Assembly: GCA_002402535.1 (NCBI GenBank)
Contig: DHGB01000051.1
Location: forward strand, 8,851 to 17,663
DNA: 8,813 nt
Direction: 5' to 3'
From: Candidatus Shapirobacteria bacterium UBA4809
GTDB lineage: Bacteria > Patescibacteriota > Microgenomatia > UBA12405
Shown here: one piece after another, positions 1 through 3,607 of the stretch
How positions within the stretch are numbered: position 1 is the first letter of the stretch
How the letters are laid out: the number at the start of each line of letters is the position of its first letter
Notes under the pieces: generated by a model
Database searches by the model: none
Seen by the model: the letters and a program-made list of their open reading frames with translations, nothing else
Told to the model about the DNA's origin: nothing
Made by a program: the position numbers and the translations under genes

Positions 1-168
1 GAGGATGATATGATGGCAGCGATGAGAACCCAGTCGACCTATATGATGCCACTGATGACAATTATTATCGGTTTTAATTTTTCTATTGGAATTCTTCTTT
101 ACTGGTTTGTTAACAGTGCGGTAATGGCGGGTCAGCAAATGTTGATGGCCAGAATTGACAGGAAATAG
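1..168 (+). CDS. yidC: YidC/Oxa1-family membrane protein insertase, C-terminal end (5' truncated)
   Basis: An open frame runs from base 1 to TAG at 166-168 and encodes the last 55 residues of a protein whose start lies outside the window. The segment has a Met-rich stretch with a YMMPLMT motif, then a hydrophobic helix (IIIGFNFSIGILLYWFVNSAV) and a QQ pair. This matches the end of YidC/Oxa1 insertases, whose last membrane helix carries the P-L-M ... LYW ... QQ pattern. YidC inserts and folds membrane proteins with or without SecYEG. The gene directly downstream is khpB/jag, the usual yidC neighbour, which supports the call independently. The tail after the last helix is short (about 12 residues, ending in RIDRK), so there is no long basic ribosome-binding tail. 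Confidence 0.85.
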   Translation, partial: EDDMMAAMRTQSTYMMPLMTIIIGFNFSIGILLYWFVNSAVMAGQQMLMARIDRK

Positions 169-180
169 TGATAAAAGTTG

Positions 181-189
181 TGGTAAAAT
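181..189 (+). promoter_or_regulatory. Putative extended -10 (TGGTAAAAT) of khpB
   Basis: TGGTAAAAT resembles an extended -10 element (TGnTATAAT). It ends 7 nt before the ATG at 197, so transcription would start at or next to that ATG and the mRNA would be leaderless. A perfect TTGACA lies at 155-160, but the 23-bp spacing is too long for a normal -35/-10 pair. No Shine-Dalgarno is seen before 197. The same arrangement recurs at other genes of the window. Called by eye only. Confidence 0.4.
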
Positions 190-196
190 GGCCACT

Positions 197-682
197 ATGG
201 ATAACAAAAAAAGAAACGAAATTATATTAAATTTGACCTGTGAATTGCTGTCAAAAATCAACTTCGAGGTCGACAATGCTTTTGTTGAAGACGTGGTTGG
301 AGAAGAGGGCCAGGTACTCGTAAATGTAACTGTCAACAAACCAGGGGGATTAATAGGTTTTAGAGGACGCAATATGGCCGCTTTGCAGCTAATTTTGTCT
401 TTAATGGTAAAAAAAGAACTGGGTGAATGGGTGAGAGTCCTGCTCGATATTAATAATTATCGAGGAGAACAAAAAGAAAGACTGGAAAATATGGCTAAAG
501 AGCTGGCAGATAAAGTCCTAAAAACCGGAGAAGAGGTTCATTTATCAAACATGAGCTCTTATGAAAGGAGAATCTGTCATGTGGTGTTGACTGAAATTGA
601 GGGAATCACCAGTGATTCGGAGGGTGAGGGAGAAGAGAGACATATTGTGATAAGGAAAAAACAAGAAAAGTCTAAAATCTAA
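197..682 (+). CDS. khpB: KhpB/Jag RNA-binding protein (KH + R3H domains, no Jag-N domain)
   Basis: A protein of 161 residues. Residues about 1-85 form a KH domain of the Jag type, with the GxxG loop as GFRG (54-57) followed by NMAALQLILSLMV. Residues about 90-153 form an R3H domain with MSSYERRICH, where R124 and H128 give the R-x3-H signature, then the typical SEGEGEERHIVI end. KhpB (Jag, EloR) binds RNA, usually with KhpA, and affects cell elongation and division in Firmicutes; here that role is by homology only. The N-terminal Jag-N domain found in many homologues is missing. ATG 197 is chosen because the KH domain begins right after it and a -10-like box sits just upstream. ATG 188 overlaps that box, and the TTG at 155 would add residues unlike the family and overlap yidC. 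The last residues (KSKI) and the stop codon lie inside a CTAAAGT repeat tract. Confidence 0.85.
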   Translation: MDNKKRNEIILNLTCELLSKINFEVDNAFVEDVVGEEGQVLVNVTVNKPGGLIGFRGRNMAALQLILSLMVKKELGEWVRVLLDINNYRGEQKERLENMAKELADKVLKTGEEVHLSNMSSYERRICHVVLTEIEGITSDSEGEGEERHIVIRKKQEKSKI

Positions 683-707
683 AGCCTAAAGTCTAAAGTC
701 TAAAGAG
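669..707 (+). repeat. Tandem CTAAAGT-type heptamer repeats at the khpB end
   Basis: About five imperfect 7-nt units (variants of TCTAAAG/GCCTAAA) run from inside the end of khpB, where they supply the TAA stop, into the intergenic gap. Related tracts occur at 1516-1546 inside the polymerase gene and at 6810-6829 upstream of ftsH, so this is a dispersed family and not a single local expansion. Confidence 0.7.
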
Positions 708-716
708 AACAAAATG

Positions 717-725
717 TGATAGGAT
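717..725 (+). promoter_or_regulatory. Putative extended -10 (TGATAGGAT) of the O-antigen polymerase-like gene
   Basis: TGATAGGAT fits an extended -10 (TG-n-TANNNT) and ends 5 nt before the GTG start at 731. No -35-like hexamer is seen 16-18 bp upstream, where the heptamer repeats lie. The run AGGATAGGG could alternatively act as a weak, badly spaced Shine-Dalgarno. Tentative. Confidence 0.35.
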
Positions 726-730
726 AGGGC

Positions 731-2002
731 GTGGAGAGAATTAAAACTAGTTTGGGTGATGTCTTATTATTAATTTGGTTGATTTTAATTCCAACGCAAT
801 TGGGAAGACATTTTTGGCTAGGAGAAAGTAGTGTGGTGGGGATAAGAATTGATTATTTGTCCATAATTTTTTATCTAACTGATTTGGTATGGCTTTTATG
901 GGTGATAAAGAAATCTTCAATCTTCAATCTACAGTCTTCAAACAAAAAGAATAAGTTTAAAAAACTAAATTTATTAAATTTTAATAATTTGATTTTGATT
1001 ATGTTTGTGGGGGTAAACATAGTTTTGGCAACGGCAAGGTGGGTAGCGCTTTACCGCTGGCTCCGAATTGGACAGTGGTGGCTGACGGTAAAATTGCTGA
1101 GTAAAAATAAAAAAAAATTTACCAATTATTTAACAAAAATAGTGCCTTGGTGGATTATTGTAGAAGCCTTTTTAGGTTTAGCTCAGATAATAAAAGGTGG
1201 AAGTCTCAATGGAATTTTGTGGTGGCTTGGGGAGAGAAGGTTTACTTATGGAGGCATTGGAATTGCTCAGTTTAGAGTTTTTGATCAGGCCTGGATAAGA
1301 GCTTACGGGACTTTTTCTCACCCAAACTCTCTGGCTGGGTTTTTGCTGTTGGCGTGGTGGTGGTGGAAGAAACAATTTTCAATCTTAAATCTTCAATCTT
1401 CAGCTGAGAAGATGGGGTACTGGATTGTAAATTGGAGTGCGGTGCTGGGAATTGCCTTGTCGGGAAGTAGGGTGGTGTGGGTGGTGACGGCGGGAATGCT
1501 AATAGCAGAAGAAATTCTAAAAACTAAAGCCAAAAGTCTAAAAATTATTACGGGAAAGATACTACTCTCTGTTGGAGTTATTTGTTTAATTTTGGGGGTG
1601 GTTAGTATTAACTATCGAATCAGTGACTTTGTGGGAGGCTGGGATATAAATAGCCTTGAAAAACGAGAGGCACTGGCAGTGTCGGCGCTAAAAATGATTC
1701 GAAAGTCCCCTCTTTTTGGAATTGGGGCGGGAAATTTTGTGGTTAATTTGCCAAAATTTCCGACAGGGAACTTTTACTGGATGCAGCCGGTACACAATAT
1801 TCTTCTACTTGCTTTAAGTGAAATAGGAATAGTGGGAATAATTATATTAATCTTCAATCTACAATCTACGATTATTAAAATAATGAAATATAAACTTTGG
1901 TGGTTGTGGGCGATTGTGGGAGTAACAGGGCTTTTTGATCATTACTGGCTGACGCTGCCACAAAATTCATGGCTTTTGGCGATTATATTGGGATTGATTT
2001 AA
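731..2002 (+). CDS. O-antigen ligase/polymerase-like polytopic membrane protein (Wzy/WaaL type)
   Basis: A 423-residue, very hydrophobic protein with about ten predicted membrane segments. The diagnostic part is the motif RAYGTFSHPNSLAGFLLL around residues 190-207 (H197-P198-N199), the conserved R..G.f.HPN.la.fl pattern of the Wzy_C/O-antigen ligase family. It is followed by GSRVVWVV and a late HNILLLALSEIGIVG motif, also typical. Such proteins polymerise or transfer lipid-linked glycans on the outer face of the cytoplasmic membrane. Polymerase and ligase cannot be told apart from sequence. The Wzx-like flippase immediately downstream supports a role in surface polysaccharide assembly. The start is GTG 731, just after a -10-like box. 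Oddly, three copies of an AATCTTCAATCT repeat are inserted in frame, each giving (I/L)-(F/L)-N-L-Q-S (residues 62-71, 216-224, 374-380), and a fourth repeat type lies at 1516-1546. All appear to fall in loops or loop edges. Confidence 0.8.
   Translation: MERIKTSLGDVLLLIWLILIPTQLGRHFWLGESSVVGIRIDYLSIIFYLTDLVWLLWVIKKSSIFNLQSSNKKNKFKKLNLLNFNNLILIMFVGVNIVLATARWVALYRWLRIGQWWLTVKLLSKNKKKFTNYLTKIVPWWIIVEAFLGLAQIIKGGSLNGILWWLGERRFTYGGIGIAQFRVFDQAWIRAYGTFSHPNSLAGFLLLAWWWWKKQFSILNLQSSAEKMGYWIVNWSAVLGIALSGSRVVWVVTAGMLIAEEILKTKAKSLKIITGKILLSVGVICLILGVVSINYRISDFVGGWDINSLEKREALAVSALKMIRKSPLFGIGAGNFVVNLPKFPTGNFYWMQPVHNILLLALSEIGIVGIIILIFNLQSTIIKIMKYKLWWLWAIVGVTGLFDHYWLTLPQNSWLLAIILGLI
913..942 (+). repeat. 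In-frame ATCTTCAATCT-family repeat, copy 1
   Basis: Two and a half imperfect units of AATCTTCAATCT followed by ACAGTCTTCAAA, encoding SSIFNLQSSN (residues 62-71) of the polymerase-like protein. The insert follows a hydrophobic segment and precedes a Lys/Asn-rich stretch, so it probably lies in a loop between membrane helices. Related copies lie at 1376-1403 and 1848-1870. Confidence 0.7.
1376..1403 (+). repeat. In-frame ATCTTCAATCT-family repeat, copy 2
   Basis: Units AATCTTAAATCTTCAATCTT encode SILNLQSS (residues 217-224) directly after a Trp/Lys loop. The reading frame is the same as in copies 1 and 3. This fits acceptance of only one of the possible frames, or duplication within the gene. 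Confidence 0.7.
1516..1546 (+). repeat. CTAAAGCC/AAAGTCTAAA heptamer repeat inside the polymerase gene
   Basis: TCTAAAAACTAAAGCC followed by AAAAGTCTAAAAAT matches the tract at 669-707, including the shared CTAAAGCC unit. Here it is translated as LKTKAKSLK, a basic loop between two membrane segments. It is a coding member of a family otherwise found at gene junctions in this window. Confidence 0.55.
1848..1870 (+). repeat. In-frame ATCTTCAATCT-family repeat, copy 3
   Basis: ATCTTCAATCTACAATCTAC encodes IFNLQST (residues 374-380) at the end of a hydrophobic segment. It shares the TTCAATCTACA core with copy 1. Confidence 0.65.
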
Positions 2003-2009
2003 ACCTTTC

Positions 2010-2043
2010 GGCCATTCTGGCCACCTCCCTTGAAGAAGGGAGG
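2010..2043 (+). repeat. Two adjacent hairpins between the polymerase and flippase genes
   Basis: The first inverted repeat is GGCCA-TTC-TGGCC (2010-2022). The second is CCTCCCTT-GAAG-AAGGGAGG (2024-2043), a perfect 8-bp stem with a 4-nt loop. No T-run follows, so it is not a standard intrinsic terminator, though it could protect the 3' end of the upstream mRNA or weakly terminate. It could equally be a dispersed palindromic repeat. The 3' arm looks like a Shine-Dalgarno but is about 20 nt from the next start, too far to act as one. Confidence 0.65.
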
Positions 2044-2049
2044 CAAATA

Positions 2050-2060
2050 TAAGATAAAAT
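2050..2060 (+). promoter_or_regulatory. Putative -10 hexamer(s) of the flippase gene
   Basis: Two overlapping -10-like hexamers, TAAGAT (2050-2055) and TAAAAT (2055-2060), lie just before the start. The second is 5 nt before ATG 2066; the first is 7 nt before GTG 2063. The region is so AT-rich that chance matches are likely, so this is the weakest of the -10 calls in the window. Confidence 0.25.
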
Positions 2061-2065
2061 AAGTG

Positions 2066-3277
2066 ATGTTTAAAAGACTGGCGGTGAATACTGGGGTGCA
2101 AATTTTGGGTAAAGCAATTATGGTTTTGGTGTCTCTAATAACAACTGGAATTTTGACAAGAAGACTGGGAATTGAGGTTTATGGGCAATATATTTTTATT
2201 ACCTCGATCTTAGTATTTTTTGATAGTCTCGCCGATTTTGGAACTTCGATAATGGGAGTTAGGGAGGCCTCAAGAAAGGAAGGTGAAGAGCAAGTTAAGG
2301 TTTGGACCAATACTTTGATTTCCCGACTGATAATGGCGGGATTAAGTTTAGCTTTGGGAATAATTTTTATTTTTTTCTGGAATGATTTTAGAGAAATTCG
2401 AATAGAGGCAATTCTGGCCTGGGTGATGATTCTGTTTACCTCCCTTGCTGGCAGTTTCGGTGTTGTCTGGCAAACCCGAATTAGAATGGAAATAAAGGTT
2501 CTCATCGAAGTGATGTTTCCGACAATATTTTTGCTCTGTCTTTGGATTTATGGGGGAAATATTAGCTTAAGGTGGATTTTTGGAACTTATTTATTTGCCA
2601 GAATTGTTACCCTGACCTGGGGCTGGTGGCTAGGCAGGGGAACAATTAAATTTAAATTAGTAGATAAGAAGCTGATTAGTAAAATATTGAAAATAAGCTG
2701 GCCAATGGGGGTTTATTTGCTAATTTTTTCTGCCTATGATCGGGCCGTTGATAGCTTAATGATTCAAAGATACTTAGGGGCCAGAGAAGTGGCCTGGTAC
2801 GGCCTCGCCTACAAAATCTATGGAGTTTTAATTCAACCGGCTTATTTTTTGGTAAACGGAATTTTCCCAATATTATCAAAAAAACAAAAACAGTCTACTT
2901 CAAATAATATTTTTAAAACTTCGGCGATTATTTTATTTTTATCTTCAGTATTGGTAATAATAGGAGTCTGGCTAATGGCACCAATGATGGTATCAATACT
3001 GGCCGGAAGTGAATTTGGAGCTTCAGTGGGAGTGTTGAGAATTTTAATTGTCGCTCTACTTTTTGCCTATATGGGACATTTAGTGGGATTTACCCTGATT
3101 TCAAAAGAAGGACAGAAAGAAATGCTGGGTGTTGGTTTAATCATTTTAATTTTTAATTTAATTGGTAATTTGGTGGTTATCCCCCGTCATGGAATAATGG
3201 GCGCGGCCATGGTAACGGTGTTGACGGAGATGTTATCGTTAGGACTAATGACCTTAAGACTTAAAAGACGCTGGTAA
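2066..3277 (+). CDS. Wzx-type polysaccharide flippase (MOP superfamily)
   Basis: A protein of 403 residues with about twelve hydrophobic segments, matching the usual size of polysaccharide-synthesis flippases. The N-terminus shows the family pattern: NTGVQILGKAIMVLVSLITT, then GILTRRLGIEVYGQYIF, then DSLADFGTSIMGVREASR, the first helices and connecting loop of Wzx/MOP transporters. The C-terminal half has a second set of helices and ends in a basic tail (LRLKRRW). It would flip an undecaprenyl- or polyprenyl-linked glycan to the outer face of the membrane, where the upstream Wzy/WaaL-like protein could act on it. The substrate cannot be deduced. GTG 2063 directly precedes ATG 2066 in frame; ATG is preferred. 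No Shine-Dalgarno is present. No motif-level damage was seen. Confidence 0.8.
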   Translation: MFKRLAVNTGVQILGKAIMVLVSLITTGILTRRLGIEVYGQYIFITSILVFFDSLADFGTSIMGVREASRKEGEEQVKVWTNTLISRLIMAGLSLALGIIFIFFWNDFREIRIEAILAWVMILFTSLAGSFGVVWQTRIRMEIKVLIEVMFPTIFLLCLWIYGGNISLRWIFGTYLFARIVTLTWGWWLGRGTIKFKLVDKKLISKILKISWPMGVYLLIFSAYDRAVDSLMIQRYLGAREVAWYGLAYKIYGVLIQPAYFLVNGIFPILSKKQKQSTSNNIFKTSAIILFLSSVLVIIGVWLMAPMMVSILAGSEFGASVGVLRILIVALLFAYMGHLVGFTLISKEGQKEMLGVGLIILIFNLIGNLVVIPRHGIMGAAMVTVLTEMLSLGLMTLRLKRRW

Positions 3278-3353
3278 TTACGATTTATTGACCTATTCCC
3301 CTACTTAAGATACTGACGGATTTTTTGATGTCTAAAATTAAAATATATACATT

Positions 3354-3438
3354 TTTTTTGCATAAATATTTTTTAAGACACTCTCACGTGATGGATTACC
3401 TCACCGGCTCGTGCTTAAAAAATACTTATAGCAAAAAA
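3354..3438. repeat. Long near-perfect inverted repeat (28-nt arms, 29-nt loop)
   Basis: The left arm 3354-3381 (starting TTTTTTGCATAAATATT) and right arm 3411-3438 (ending TATAGCAAAAAA) are reverse complements over 26 base pairs, broken by one mismatch (A3366/C3425) and two single-base bulges (A3378, A3430). The loop 3382-3410 can form a smaller hairpin, GTGA-t-GG-ATTA-CC-TCAC (3388-3404). The outer sequence is T-run first and A-run last on both strands, the reverse of an intrinsic terminator. Possible identities are a cruciform or structured RNA, a small MITE-like element, or a protein binding site. Confidence 0.75.
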
Positions 3439-3484
3439 TATAAATACTTTTTGATCTGTATCAATACTCAGTTAATTAGTATTC

Positions 3485-3534
3485 AGTTATGACGATTTTT
3501 CACGTTTTGTAGAGATGGTCTGACAAGTTATGAC
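3485..3534 (+). repeat. Two AGTTATGAC direct repeats
   Basis: AGTTATGAC occurs at 3485-3493 and 3526-3534, 41 bp apart (about four helical turns), each followed by a similar GATTT-type tail. A shorter match, TCAGTTA, lies at 3468-3474. This may be a regulator site in the promoter region of the DUF4012 gene, or chance in AT-rich DNA. Confidence 0.4.
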
Positions 3535-3549
3535 AGATTTATCATAGAA

Positions 3550-3578
3550 ATAACCGCATAATAACCGAAATATAACCG
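3550..3578 (+). promoter_or_regulatory. Three ATAACCG heptamers at exact 11-bp spacing (putative operator)
   Basis: Perfect ATAACCG copies begin at 3550, 3561 and 3572, so each 7-nt core is followed by 4 variable nt. The third copy is separated by 17 bp from the TAGAAT at 3596, exactly where a -35 hexamer belongs. Direct 7+4 repeats replacing the -35 are the known layout of PhoB/OmpR-family response-regulator sites, with other core sequences. A dedicated activator, or a repressor, of the DUF4012 gene is inferred. Confidence 0.5.
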
Positions 3579-3595
3579 CAAGGGTAAAGATGCTT

Positions 3596-3601
3596 TAGAA
3601 T
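3596..3601 (+). promoter_or_regulatory. Putative -10 (TAGAAT) of the DUF4012 gene
   Basis: TAGAAT ends 6 nt before ATG 3608, the spacing expected between a -10 box and the transcription start, so the mRNA would be leaderless. There is no TTGACA-like -35; the third ATAACCG repeat occupies that place, consistent with activator-dependent transcription. No Shine-Dalgarno precedes the ATG. Confidence 0.4.
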
Positions 3602-3607
3602 AGAGAC

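Larger units (their letters stand above)
3278..3607. other. Gene-free, structured intergenic region upstream of the DUF4012 gene
   Basis: These 330 bp hold no convincing gene on either strand, and I recognise no tRNA, tmRNA, RNase P or riboswitch core. Composition differs from the flanking genes: it lacks their purine bias and has long T and A runs. It contains a 28-bp inverted repeat (3354-3438), a small TTGAT-CTGT-ATCAA hairpin (3451-3464), an AATACT/AGTATT inverted pair (3463-3468/3478-3483), two AGTTATGAC direct repeats, three ATAACCG repeats and a -10-like box. Taken together it looks like a regulatory or structural region, possibly with a small RNA. Confidence 0.6.

Noticed and set aside
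155..189. TTGACA (155-160) as the -35 partner of TAAAAT (184-189)
   Set aside because: The 23-bp spacing is well outside the usual 16-18 bp; the TTGACA is probably coincidental within the yidC coding sequence.
155..196. Extension of khpB to a TTG start at 155 or ATG at 188
   Set aside because: The added residues are unlike the KH domain start, the TTG start would overlap yidC, and a -10-like box covers 184-189, so ATG 197 fits better.
3318..3326. Intrinsic terminator after the flippase gene at the T-run 3320-3325
   Set aside because: No GC-rich hairpin immediately precedes the T-run.
3278..3607. tRNA, riboswitch or small protein gene in the intergenic region
   Set aside because: No tRNA TPsiC-like sequence or familiar riboswitch core was seen, and no open frame of reasonable length with a start signal exists on either strand.
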